From Conchocele bisecta (taxonomy: Eukaryota; Mollusca; Bivalvia; Lucinida; Thyasiridae): DNA of 64,000 nt. The stretch covers positions 19,829,505 through 19,893,504 of the forward strand of contig CM055274.1 in NCBI GenBank assembly GCA_029237695.1, in the 5' to 3' direction. The position numbers and the translations under genes are program-made. The stretch's first letter is position 1, and the number at the start of each line of letters is the position of its first letter. Below are positions 58,801 through 63,690 of the stretch, piece by piece. The notes beneath the pieces were generated by a model, which saw only the letters and a list, made by a program, of their open reading frames with translations, did no database searches and was not told the origin of the DNA.

Positions 58801-60273
58801 CTTGCACATTACCATGTCTTGAATTAACATAATATCAATCAAAAGGACAAGTTGTGATAAGTTTTGATGAAAATTCGATATCTATTTTTCTTTCTCCTGA
58901 ACAAAAATAAAATTGTGCAAATTTTGACCTTCGTCATTTTCTCTTAACACCGACAATGTGTTTGTTTTGAAATTTAGAATTTTGTGAAAGCACTGAAATG
59001 AAATTTTAGACTTTATACATATCTGATATTTATGCATGTATCTATGTGCATATATATCCGCGCATGCTGGACAGGGTCTACACTGCTTGTCAGAGACATA
59101 TTTCGGCAAAATTAATTACGTACATGTAACTTTACGCATTTCAATTGGCTGATTTATGCCAAACAGTATAATAGTAAACATGAATAAAATACTAAACTGT
59201 TAGGTAAATAGTCATATTAAACTAAATTCCGGGCTGTAAACCACAGATATTGAAGATTATGAGGATTTTCAGAATTTTCCTTAAAATAACCATGATACAA
59301 TCAAACTGTTTGATACTAATATGTGCATTTAACGACAAATATGTTGGGATTTATTAGGATTTTCATTACCATGGAATATATTTGAATATTACATATTCAT
59401 ATGAATCTTATCAGAACATGGTTTTCTTTTGATTAACATTTAAACGTTTGCCATGAAAAAAGTGATGGGTGGGGTATAATTTTCTTCGCAATATCTTATT
59501 GATTTTGAGTAATGCTCAATGAATATTCGTACGTTTAAATTGGGAAATTCCCCATTCGTCATTTTCTTAGTGCAATTGCTGGAGGTGCCGGTCAATAGAT
59601 CGTCAATCTCTTGTTTTGACACGGTTGCAAATCTGTCAGCCCTGCAACGCTGTGTTTTCGTCGAATCAACTGCGGGCGTCTGACTCTCAGTCGGGAGTTC
59701 ACGATCGGGTTTCCATCATTTAGCTGCTCATCAATATGGTTCATGAATTGACAAAGTTCGTCGTCACATTCCTGAATCTCTTCTGGTTTTTTTTCGAATC
59801 ACAGGGTGAAACGGCGTGTAGGAATACATCTAATTATGTAAATGTGTTATTTCCTATAAATGACGTCGAAAGATGACGAAATTTGTCATCTTTCGACGTC
59901 ATTTTCGGAAAATATCGTATCTTTTGTAAATATTTTTCATGTGATATTGCACATGCTGTCAGGTACAAAGTCACATGACTTGTTTCATTTAAGGCACTGT
60001 GTGTCAATATTATTTTCAATTGTTTTAAAACCAAACCGTTTTTTCTGTATTCAATAAACGTAACATGGAAAAGTCAAATTCACCATTGAGAACAAGCACG
60101 GTTATATTCGTCTAGTGATTGACAGGTCAACATGCCTTGTGTACACATATCTCCCTCCCAGCCGTCTCCACAGCCCAGGTGACAGGTGCCATTCACGTGA
60201 TCGCATGTCGCGTTACCATGGCAAATACCGCAGGTCTGGTTGCAAGCATCGCCCCATCTCGAGTCGGTGCATA
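28778..60273 (-). CDS. Receptor-type protein tyrosine phosphatase with EGF-like ectodomain (partial gene, 10 exons)
   Basis: Ten minus-strand exons join in matching phase: 60136-60273, 55748-55885, 47618-47747, 44891-44949, 41666-41862, 40915-41002, 39524-39600, 36223-36259, 32307-32404 and 28778-28897. The product reads two 8-Cys EGF-like modules, a single transmembrane helix followed by RRRR, an acidic juxtamembrane stretch, then the first half of a PTP domain with NRYRD, DYINAS, YIASQG, DIWRMVW, IVMLT and KCIQYWP. RPTPs dephosphorylate phosphotyrosine proteins at the inner plasma membrane; the EGF modules would face outside. The 5' end (signal peptide, further EGF exons) lies beyond the window. 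The 3' part (WPD loop, HCX5R, Q loop, any second PTP domain) is lost at the minisatellite and N gap. Introns reach ~8 kb and are full of repeats. The usual TQGP motif reads SQGA here. Family assignment is firm; the precise orthologue is unknown. Confidence 0.88.
28980..29024 (+). repeat. GACAATACAAT short tandem repeat, 3-4 units
   Basis: TGACAATACAA repeated head to tail. Confidence 0.85.
29155..29330. mobile_element. SINE-like fragment in the spacer
   Basis: AATTCGATTCCCACC (B-box-like) is followed by GTGTCCTTGGGCAACACAAC, a phrase typical of tRNA-derived SINEs in molluscs and other animals. No poly-A or target duplication is seen. Confidence 0.5.
29520..29785 (+). repeat. Dispersed repeat, first of two direct copies in the spacer
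   Basis: TGTGGCTGTGACTGGAGAAA, GATCAAATTGCACGTTCCTG, CAAATGCACAGGCTGCT and ACACTGGTTCCAAAACCCAT recur, diverged, at 32,945-33,195. It is continued by a MITE-5 hairpin. No coding potential recognised. Confidence 0.6.
29772..29832. repeat. MITE-5 hairpin in the spacer, plus a lone end at 29,958
   Basis: ACACCCTGGGAGATCTCCAGGGTGTCCGGC then TTAGAGAGGTATCACTGT. One arm is shortened. A single GTCCGGTTTAGAGAGGT lies near 29,960. Confidence 0.72.
30145..31490. mobile_element. 1.35 kb foldback element in the spacer
   Basis: The two halves are reverse complements: 30,145-30,800 pairs with 30,900-31,490. Paired landmarks include GGTTATTTAATATGTATGTG with its reverse near 31,470, GCACTGACCAATA near 30,377 with 31,242-31,255, and ACAGTAGCGCTTTTCTGC near 30,498 with 31,125-31,143. 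Each end is itself a hairpin (30,145-30,275 and 31,381-31,485). The middle is full of TACGATA and GTACGGTATGTTTGTACC-type motifs. No coding sequence is seen. Confidence 0.85.
31889..32025. repeat. MITE-5 related copy in the spacer
   Basis: CAGTGGAACCTCTCTAAACT at 31,889 and the reverse GTCCGGTTTGGAGAGATTCC near 32,002, around an unrelated middle. Confidence 0.72.
32110..32280. repeat. Same hairpin family, decayed, beside the DIWRMVW exon
   Basis: Contains CGACGTCATTTCAAGAAATA, TTTCATGTAAAGTCGCACAT and GTCTCATATTTGAATATT. Only one arm of the dyad is recognisable. Confidence 0.6.
32307..32404 (-). CDS. RPTP exon: PTP domain, DIWRMVW and IVMLT motifs
   Basis: The 98-bp exon (phase 1 in, phase 0 out) encodes AMKSTVDDIWRMVWSQNVYN followed by IVMLTGCMENGA. 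It matches the DFWRMVWE...IVMLT block of PTP domains, with Ile for Phe. Joined to the previous exon the motif reads SQGAM, so the proline of the usual QGP is absent. Acceptor AAATTAG, donor GCG/gtatgt. It lies in the spacer, outside both repeat arms, and has no left-arm counterpart. Confidence 0.9.
32945..33195 (+). repeat. Dispersed repeat, second direct copy in the spacer
   Basis: ATGTGACCGTGACTGGAGGA, GATCAAATCGCACACTTCTG, GATGCACAGGCTGATTT and ACACTGGTAGCGAAACCCAT match 29,520-29,785 in order. Confidence 0.6.
33270..34885. mobile_element. Foldback-like repeat spanning the inner edge of the right arm
   Basis: The stretch 33,330-33,485 is a diverged inverted copy of 34,541-34,690 (compare TATGTTGTACATTGAGTTGCC with the reverse of GGCAACTC-like GCAACTCCATGTGCTGCATA). 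Its orientation matches the left-arm end at 27,380-27,498. Between lie a hairpin element (33,780-33,905) and sequence found also near 19,300-19,500. The left arm therefore stops inside one half of an inverted repeat. Confidence 0.6.
33780..33905. mobile_element. MITE-3 hairpin in the spacer
   Basis: Same inverted ends (AGGAATGAATGGCCTTTTTG) as at 19,170. The flanking ~400 bases (to about 34,320) also match those at 19,320-19,500. Confidence 0.85.
35770..36011. mobile_element. MITE-1 copy, partner of 26,104-26,303
   Basis: Starts GGGGTGTTTCACTAAACTTG and ends TTAGTGAAACGGCCCC. The core dyad TGAGCATAGGTTGCATATAC is longer than in the left arm. Confidence 0.85.
36223..36259 (-). CDS. RPTP micro-exon: YIASQG motif (right arm)
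   Basis: A 37-bp exon encodes GYNPSKQYIASQ plus the first base of a Gly codon (phase 0 in, phase 1 out). It corresponds to the PTP motif usually read as YIATQGP. Acceptor TAATTCCAG, donor CAAG/gtaggt. It lies about 250 bp 5' of the Tc1-like element at 36,508. Confidence 0.88.
36508..38028 (-). mobile_element. Tc1-like DNA transposon (right arm only)
   Basis: A TA target duplication (36,506-36,507 and 38,029-38,030) flanks inverted ends sharing GAAAGGATAAAGAAACGCAG then GGTAA. The left arm has the empty site at about 25,600 (CCATGTATATTCACC). The element is about 1,521 bp, the usual size for Tc1, and carries a broken transposase gene on its minus strand. Confidence 0.93.
36717..37737 (-). pseudogene. 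Tc1-like DD34E transposase, frameshifted
   Basis: The first frame starts MVRLTEVQRGQTIALL and has a helix-turn-helix (QQQVAMQFGVNVSTI), a GRPR hook and the first catalytic Asp in FFTDESRF, ending in a stop after CVLER near 37,183. The rest is in another frame: MVW, then IFQHDNARPHVA with the second Asp and SPDLSPIEHLWD with the Glu, 34 residues apart. The join needs a one-base indel in a G-rich stretch near 37,150-37,185 and loss of a stop, so the copy is inactive as assembled. Confidence 0.9.
38031..39520. other. RPTP intron (right arm) holding a MITE-2 composite
   Basis: No exon signal beyond those listed. Mirrors 24,265-25,595. Confidence 0.6.
38537..38838. mobile_element. MITE-2 composite (right arm), partner of 24,927-25,227
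   Basis: The hairpin is 38,537-38,679 and the outer unit runs to 38,838 (TTGACGGGATAA), in reversed order as expected. Confidence 0.88.
39524..39600 (-). CDS. RPTP exon: PTP domain, DYINAS motif (right arm)
   Basis: This 77-bp exon (phase 1 in, phase 0 out) encodes, with the preceding base, YDKNRVQLPCIPGDPNSD then YINASLIN. It carries the DKNRVxL and DYINAS signatures of classical protein tyrosine phosphatases, which shape the substrate pocket. Acceptor CATTCCAG, donor AAAT/gtacgt. Confidence 0.93.
39953..40012. repeat. MITE-5 hairpin (right arm)
   Basis: Counterpart of 23,777-23,843; CTCTCTAAACCGGACACCCT mirrored around GGGACCTCTC. Confidence 0.8.
40100..40390. mobile_element. MITE-4 (right arm)
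   Basis: GTAGCCTATTTCATCAAACT to TGGTGAAATCGGCTGC, with the same TATACTGAATTTATTACATT core dyad. Confidence 0.82.
40915..41002 (-). CDS. RPTP exon: PTP domain, NKKRNRYRD motif (right arm)
   Basis: The 88-bp exon (phase 0 in, phase 1 out) encodes DLPYGLQYDTLQANKLHN followed by KKRNRYRDMYA. The LP ... N..KNRY pattern is the first conserved motif of classical PTP domains. The left arm has KQRNRY; this copy, with KK, is closer to the family consensus. Donor GCAT/gtaagg. Confidence 0.88.
41666..41862 (-). CDS. RPTP exon: juxtamembrane and PTP start (right arm)
   Basis: The exon is 197 bp, phase 1 in and phase 0 out (CTTCAAG/gtaatt). It begins ENMSMDTVTPSTANQLECDE, continues with an acidic stretch including DDEAIYNNM, then IPVADLRDYCWRYC and ADQLYADFK. 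The last part matches the helix that opens receptor PTP domains, where a conserved segment precedes the F-x-x-L-P region. One difference from the left arm is seen: His here for Asp in VDEDDE. Confidence 0.88.
43105..43255. repeat. MITE-7 copy (right arm), partner of 20,485-20,640
   Basis: TAAATACACGATTAGTGCCG to CGGCACTAACCATGTATTTA. Confidence 0.8.
43677..43781. mobile_element. MITE-6 palindrome (right arm)
   Basis: Same hairpin as 19,970-20,070; one arm reads GAACTCGACAGG, the other CCTGTCGTGTTCG. Confidence 0.9.
44485..44620. mobile_element. MITE-3 hairpin (right arm), partner of 19,170-19,312
   Basis: AGGAATGAATAGCCTTTTTG to CAAAAATGCCATTCATTCCT; each arm has a substitution breaking the perfect palindrome. 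Confidence 0.85.
44891..44949 (-). CDS. RPTP exon: cytoplasmic stalk (right arm)
   Basis: This 59-bp exon has acceptor TTGTTACAG and donor GTTG/gtaagt, entering in phase 2 and leaving in phase 1, exactly as needed between the transmembrane and juxtamembrane exons. It encodes ESKACDTEASKPNKNYTDV. No domain is recognisable; it lies just inside the membrane. The left-arm copy differs at five bases, four of them amino-acid changing. Confidence 0.78.
45820..45905. repeat. MITE-7 copy (right arm), partner of 17,785-17,885
   Basis: GGGGCTCGCTAAACCTCGCC, AATAAAGCTGTCTAAGGC and TTCGACGGCACTAACCATG. Confidence 0.72.
46570..46700. repeat. MITE-7 copy (right arm), partner of 13,977-14,094
   Basis: ATATAAAATATATTCGGTTT...CCTAATATATTTTATATTCG then ACGGCACTAACC; has extra central bases absent from the left copy. 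Confidence 0.72.
47200..47450 (+). repeat. GAC-rich low-complexity block, right arm only
   Basis: GACGACACGGACGACGCGGA and similar triplets at 47,310-47,405, within ~250 bases that replace the LINE-containing 11.35-13.18 kb of the left arm. It translates as an Asp/Asn-rich run (TDDTDDADNADN), but no start, splice or domain supports a gene. Confidence 0.6.
47618..47747 (-). CDS. RPTP exon: transmembrane segment (right arm)
   Basis: The exon is 130 bp, entering in phase 1 after TTGTTTACAG and leaving in phase 2 at CTACG/gtaagt. It encodes KASVSENEDGSTTAG, then a hydrophobic run VVGGLVAGIVCIVAVLVGV, IIW and the stop-transfer RRRRLR. The hydrophobic span of about 22 residues followed by four arginines is typical of a type I single-pass receptor. 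It differs from the left-arm copy by D/N, G/S, A/T and I/L. Confidence 0.88.
47981..48403 (-). repeat. 211-bp tandem duplication, right arm only
   Basis: ACGCGGGGCCGGAAAACGTG at 47,981 recurs at 48,192. Both units run through GGTCGGGTCGGTCAAACTGT to AACGGCCCACCAAC. The units differ by several substitutions. The left arm (10,110-10,310) has one copy. Confidence 0.9.
48831..49144. mobile_element. MITE-2 composite (right arm only for the hairpin)
   Basis: The hairpin 48,831-48,977 is missing from the left arm, where only the outer unit (about 9,663-9,790) is found. The outer unit here is 48,981-49,144. Confidence 0.82.
49258..49441. mobile_element. MITE-1, intact allele of the split copy
   Basis: CCCGTTTCACTAAACTTCG to GTTTAGTGAAACGGCC without interruption; shows the pre-insertion state for 4,562-9,430. 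Confidence 0.85.
50318..50490. mobile_element. MITE-1, right end missing
   Basis: Starts GGGGCCCGTATCACTAAAC. The core dyad TTTAGCATCATATGCTCAATAA is present; the second inverted end is lost, as in its partner at 3,361-3,544. Confidence 0.8.
50765..50945 (-). repeat. Imperfect TATG/TGTA microsatellite (right arm)
   Basis: Reverse partner of 2,890-3,085, shorter and with different unit counts, as expected for alleles. Confidence 0.85.
51190..51407. mobile_element. MITE-1, partner of 2,414-2,635
   Basis: Ends GGGGGCCGTTTCACTAATAT and GTTTAGTGAAACTGACCCC. Confidence 0.85.
52864..53177 (-). repeat. Exact 157-bp tandem duplication, right arm only
   Basis: AAACGCGGTTATCGCCCCCA at 52,864 recurs at 53,021, and I see no differences between the two units. 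The left arm (about 840-1,010) has one copy. Confidence 0.92.
53275..53445. mobile_element. SINE-like repeat (right arm)
   Basis: Reverse partner of 480-745: AAAGTTATTTGGGTTTAACG TCCTATAATCAGC and GATAATTAAACTCACAACCG. It is shortened where the left copy has extra 5' sequence. Confidence 0.6.
53575..53912. mobile_element. Diverged palindromic MITE at the outer edge of the right arm
   Basis: Reverse-complement counterpart of 10-345. It contains CTACTTTTGGCTACTAA and GGGTGACTTGTTTGTTGTTG. Confidence 0.7.
53920..54900. other. Unique sequence just outside the right arm, no gene recognised
   Basis: Short ORFs on both strands (up to ~74 residues) lack domains, introns or repeats that would identify them. 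There is a GC-richer patch with AAAATGGCGGCGCC (reverse) near 54,520-54,540. Confidence 0.5.
54906..55163. mobile_element. MITE-4 in the unique region
   Basis: GTAGCCTATTTCACCAAAAT to TTTGTGAAATAGGCTACTG. The second half of the core dyad is deleted. Confidence 0.82.
55440..55590. repeat. Hairpin repeat, AAATGACGTC...GACGTCATTT (near downstream EGF exon)
   Basis: Arms TGACGTCAAAAGATGACGAA / TTTGTCATCTTTCGACGTCA, flanked by TTTGTAACTATTTTTCATGAGATATCGCACATG. Copies at 59,830-59,990 and, diverged, 32,130-32,280. Confidence 0.78.
55748..55885 (-). CDS. RPTP exon: EGF-like module, downstream copy
   Basis: This 138-bp, phase 1-1 exon has the same acceptor and the same probable GC donor (CAAG/gcatgt) as the copy at 60.2 kb. 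It encodes CTDSRWGDACNQTCG, GNCNSMATC and DHVNGACHMGCGDGWEG, ending DLCTQ, with all eight cysteines kept. Phase 1 at its end joins the transmembrane exon to give CTQ-V-KASVSENE. Read-through into the intron would add GMLTCPSLDEYNHACSQW and a stop, a possible secreted short form. Confidence 0.8.
56057..56279. mobile_element. MITE-1 upstream of the downstream EGF exon
   Basis: Ends GGGGCCCGTTTCACTAAAC and GCTTAGTGAAATGGTCCCC. The same insertion is present beside the duplicated EGF exon (60,446-60,639), so it predates the duplication. Confidence 0.88.
56383..56463. repeat. Hairpin element, GGGGAGATACTCGGTG ends
   Basis: GGGGAGATACTCGGTGGATT at 56,383 is matched by AATACACCGAGTATCTCCCC ending at 56,463, around a GC-rich centre with GCGACGCTGCAGGCG. 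No gene is seen. Confidence 0.8.
56901..58064 (-). pseudogene. Crypton-type tyrosine recombinase (DUF3504 family), core and C-terminus
   Basis: The minus strand reads from 58,064: LDKLYAEVRNQDGKPYGKST, FVGLKSSINWHI, a stop, then KSNQVFLAVLKKLKPDG, stops, FARRGRENVAKIREDAFAFK, DETGLEYVEMNYNEATK, a frameshift, RMYATNKTDCPVQSLKFYL, WYTTRPVGPMTLNDTM, ISKYAKLSK, AGIDTRYIMQMSKHTNESS, and a tail ending FQNCTVNIYN. These are the landmarks of the Crypton-derived recombinases related to vertebrate KIAA1958. The first catalytic Arg (GRRGRE-type motif) is kept. The expected catalytic Tyr in S-Y-N-R is a TAA stop near 57,210, and several other stops and frameshifts occur. It lies in the intron between the two EGF exons. 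Confidence 0.82.
58330..58745. repeat. Foldback repeat with ~110-bp arms
   Basis: GTTGCGAACAGTAACTCTTA at 58,339 and CAGAGTTACGATTCCACTCA near 58,384 recur reversed at 58,655-58,718 (TGAGTGGAATCGCAACTCTG and AAGAGTTACTGTTCGCAAC). The loop is AT-rich. It separates the two parts of the Crypton pseudogene. Confidence 0.8.
59440..59820 (-). pseudogene. Crypton recombinase, detached N-terminal part
   Basis: The minus strand encodes DDELCQFMNHIDEQLND in one frame and RFATVSKQEIDDLL plus NCTKK in another. The RFA-V-S...I-L...T-KK pattern is how DUF3504 recombinases begin. It is the missing front of the pseudogene at 56,901-58,064, separated from it by about 1.4 kb that includes a foldback element at 58,330-58,745. 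Confidence 0.65.
59830..59990. repeat. Hairpin repeat, AAATGACGTC...GACGTCATTT (near upstream EGF exon)
   Basis: TGACGTCGAAAGATGACGAA / TTTGTCATCTTTCGACGTCA, perfect dyad. It sits at the same distance from the exon as the 55.4 kb copy and so is part of the duplicated block. Confidence 0.8.
60136..60273 (-). CDS. RPTP exon: EGF-like module, upstream copy
   Basis: The exon is 138 bp, phase 1 at both ends. The acceptor is TTTTATAG before TATGCACCGACTC. It encodes CTDSRWGDACNQTCG, then GICHGNATC, CDHVNGTCHLGCGDGWEG and DMCTQ: eight cysteines with the WG and GWEG landmarks of MEGF/laminin-type EGF repeats. The only donor that keeps phase with the next exon is a GC donor, CAAG followed by gcatgt. 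Without splicing the frame continues 18 codons to a stop. It is a duplicate of the exon at 55,748-55,885. Confidence 0.8.
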
Positions 60274-60445
60274 CTATAAAATAATGCAGTATACTATGTA
60301 TGGTAACTAAACGAATTTGATCAGATATGATGCTAATATTCTGTGAAAACAGTATAATTCTGAAATACATGCATCTAAAAGTTGTCAGTTTTCCATCACA
60401 TTCAGCACACGTATATCCACGGAGATCAACCAACGCACTGGAACT

Positions 60446-60639
60446 GGGGCCCGTTTCACCAAACTTCGTACCACTAAAATGTTCGTAAGTGCGAATTTAG
60501 GATTGTTTGGAAATTTCAATTCGTGATTAACATTTATTGAGCCTATGCTCAATAAATGTAAATCCAATAATTGTTTGCACGAAAACAGTTTGCACTTACG
60601 AACATTTTAGCCGTACGAAGTTTAGTGAAACGGTCCCCT
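60446..60639. mobile_element. MITE-1 upstream of the upstream EGF exon
   Basis: Ends GGGGCCCGTTTCACCAAAC and GTTTAGTGAAACGGTCCCC. Internal deletion relative to the 56 kb copy. Confidence 0.88.
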
Positions 60640-60659
60640 GGTATCCCGGAATTAGGTTC

Positions 60660-60705
60660 ATATAGTAGACATATAGTAGACATATAGTAGACATATAGTA
60701 GACAA
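60660..60705 (+). repeat. ATAGTAGACAT short tandem repeat, 4 units
   Basis: TATAGTAGACA repeated directly after the MITE-1 copy; a single copy of the motif is present at the equivalent place by the downstream EGF exon (56,297). Confidence 0.85.
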
Positions 60706-60863
60706 TAAATCATTTCTTTAATCATACAGTTTTATTGGAGTTCAAGAGATAGATAATTTATTTATTTACGTCCCACCAATTGTACAATACTACATAAAGC
60801 ACAATATACATGTATATATATCGTACAATTGTCATTCTCAAAATAATTATGTGAGACGATATG

Positions 60864-61518
60864 TACGGAGCCCCGCAGGGGACATGGATAGTTTTTTTAT
60901 TAATTCATTCCCACGAAATAACTGTTAGTTCCCTCAATTTAACAAATGAATTCGTTCCCTCGAATTTATAATTCTTTCCCACGACATAACAATCCGTTCC
61001 CTCGAATTAATAATTCGTTCCCACGAAATGACAATTCGTTCCTTACAATTCGTTCCCTTCAATTAAAAATTCGTTCCCACGATATAACAATTCGTGGGAA
61101 CGAATTGTTAAATTGAGGAAAGAAATTGTTAATTCGTGGGAACGAATTGTTAAATTGAGGAAACGAATTGTTATTTATCCCGTCAACGCAGTGCGTATGT
61201 GCCGTGAAACACGGTGCCGTGAAACATTTTTGATATTCAATCAATACTATTTTTGCATTTTACAGCCATTTGTAGGTGTTGACGGGATAAATAGAATAGT
61301 AGGTTAGTGCCGTGAATGGGAAAACAATATCTGGCGCGGCACGGAAACGGGATGTGCTCGGCAGAGCCTCGCCCATCCCGTTTCCTGAGCCTTGCCAGAT
61401 ATTTTTTCCCATTCACGGCACTAACCTACTATTCTCTATTTCGTGGGAACGAATTGTTATTTTGTGGGAACGAATTAATAAAAAACAGTATGCTACGTCC
61501 CCTGCAGGGCTCCGTAGA
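60864..61518. mobile_element. Foldback element with TACGGAGCCC ends, nested with another element
   Basis: The ends are TACGGAGCCCCGCAGGGGAC (60,864) and the reverse of GTCCCCTGCAGGGCTCCGTA (61,498-61,517). The inside is an inverted array of AATTCGTTCCCACGA / TCGTGGGAACGAATTGTT units. A composite MITE (61,178-61,438) is inserted in it, splitting the right half. Confidence 0.85.
61178..61438. mobile_element. MITE-2 composite nested in the 60.9-61.5 kb foldback
   Basis: TTATCCCGTCAACGCAGTGC to CGGGATAA (61,178-61,291), then the AATAGTAGG hairpin to 61,438. The target is an AATTGTTATTTCGTGGG unit of the host foldback. Confidence 0.85.
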
Positions 61519-61620
61519 TAAGCAATATAATAACATGAACTTTCCAATGAACTTTACTTTCTGTAAAAAATAAGAAATAATAATTCTTATAAAATGACCT
61601 ATCAACCTTGTATCACATAA

Positions 61621-62025
61621 ACTGTCTGTTCCACGTTTTGCTGCCAACGAAAATTTGGCCATTAAACACATTAAATCAAAAAATATATATATTTAAAAGT
61701 AAGTACGTTTTCATCAATAATAAAACAGTCACCCTCCACAAAAAAATGTAACTAAGAAAACAAAAGTTAGATTTTGAAAATCGGTCCACAAATAATTATT
61801 TTTTTTAAATATCTATTTTTAGCCCACATATTAAATTCCCATAGGAAAATCGTTTTTCGCAATCAAATCAATATTTTATGGAATTTCATCAAATAATTGT
61901 TTTGGGGGAAGGTGACACTTTTGTTATTGATAAAACAGTACTTACTTTTAAATAATTATTAGATTTAATATGTTTAATAGCCAAAAGTTCGTCGGCAGCA
62001 AAACGTGGTACAGACAGTAGAGAGG
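61621..62025. mobile_element. Palindromic MITE, CTGTCTGT-CCACGTTTTGCTGCC ends
   Basis: Arms of about 120 bp: 61,621-61,740 pairs with 61,900-62,025 (reverse reads CTGTCTGTACCACGTTTTGC). Both arms carry TTTAAAAGTAAGTAC and GTCACC landmarks. Related, more diverged copies lie at 10-345 and 53,575-53,912, the outer edges of the giant inverted repeat. Confidence 0.85.
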
Positions 62026-63067
62026 CCGTCGCTAATCGTCCACACATAGATGTTACAGTATGTCGAAAAAATAAAGTAAGATAATTCCTTCTTAATATAT
62101 TGCTGCAACCAGAGCAACCCTGTATTAAGTATGATGCTATGGTTACACAATTAGACAATCGATCCATTTCTGTAATCCTATAATTTTATTGGAGATCTAT
62201 ATACTTCCCGATAATCTCGAACCCGTGTTGAACTGAGTGTCTCGCGCGTCTAACTGACAAGGCAGTTTGTACATGTAGCCTGCGGCGATATATGCAGAAG
62301 AGTGTTATGTACATGTTACGTATATAGAAGTAAACAACTGTGATTTAGGGAGAGATACTAACCAGTACTAACGTTTTTTATATATAACCTGGATAGTGCG
62401 GTCCCTTAACTTGAAAACAATGGATTATCTATACACGCCGGCCAAAAGTGCCATTTTTTTTGTGGGACGTAGCTAAGGTCATACAGATTCCTAAAATAAG
62501 TGGCTCCAAGAAAAAAAGACAACCGAAACACGTTTAATATGCAGGAATCCAAGATGGCCGCCAAATATTAATTATATGGCCTATGATTGTACTCAATGGA
62601 TATGTTTGAGTACTTTAACCCCCAGGAATGCGAGTGTTGGATGCAACAATGTATTTGAGTAACATTACAATATAACTGAATCATTTTACTATATTTGCAT
62701 AAATCCAAGATGGCCACCAAAGTTCAATATTTTGCTATACATTTGCTTCTGAAGGCTATATACATTCATTTTAATATTTCTGATTTGGTTTAGTAAATAG
62801 TAAATGGCAATTTGGGTACTGTTGCAAGGTAACTGGAGACTTACCTCATTTAAATCAATTTGAAATGCCCACTATATGCCTATATGTATATATAAATGTA
62901 TATATAATATGTCCGGTAACACTAATATTTACATAACTGTATTTCTCAAGGCTCGTTTTATGCAAATACATGTATATACACAATTTTAGATATAAATTGT
63001 AATATCCCATTTTTTATTTACCCATAATTACATGGTGGTGTTGAAAAGTAAGCGCGGGATTTCATAA

Positions 63068-63107
63068 ATAGCAACAACAACAACAGCGACAACAACAACA
63101 ACAACAA
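63068..63107 (+). repeat. CAA microsatellite
   Basis: AACAACAACAACAGCGACAA and further CAA units. Confidence 0.9.
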
Positions 63108-63473
63108 AAGTTTGGTGTGCGCCATTTTCGAAATGGGAAGAAACATGTATCTATTTGCCACATTCTCAAGTATATGAGGTAAGTTTTAACCTGTTCTAAT
63201 GTGAAATAACATTTACAGATCTGTTGCATCTCAAATATAGTCTTCCATAAACCTGACTTGTTACATAGTAATGAAAACATGTGTGTCATTAGTTTTCGCT
63301 GTTTGAATGAAATGACAATCTTTTTAGAGGGAACATTATAAAACATTTTGGGTAAAGGGCTGGGGGAAAATTGAAATGGCTCTGCCCCAGGGGAACCCCT
63401 GGCCATTTTTGTTTAGGTGTGAACTTACAGTGCAGTCTCCGTTTTTGTTCCACCGTAGACAACACTTGCAAAC

Positions 63474-63512
63474 TCAACGCGAACGCAACGCGAACGCAAC
63501 GCGAACGCAACG
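63474..63512 (+). repeat. AACGCGAACGC short tandem repeat
   Basis: ACGCGAACGCA repeated three and a half times. Confidence 0.9.
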
Positions 63513-63532
63513 GTTTGCTGTAGCGTTGTATA

Positions 63533-63690
63533 CGTTGTTTAAACGTATAATACGGTTCGTACACGTGTAATACACATTGTCAAACCGTTTAGTTTAAAAG
63601 CGTTGCATACGTTGTTTAAACGTATAATACGGTTCGCACACGTGTACAGTAATACACATTGTCAAACCGTTTAGTTTTAAAGCATGTAAT
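63533..63690 (+). repeat. 77-bp tandem repeat, two units
   Basis: CGTTGTTTAAACGTATAATA at 63,533 recurs at 63,610; both units include CACATTGTCAAACCGTTTAG. Related CGT-AA motifs continue to about 63,840. Confidence 0.88.
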
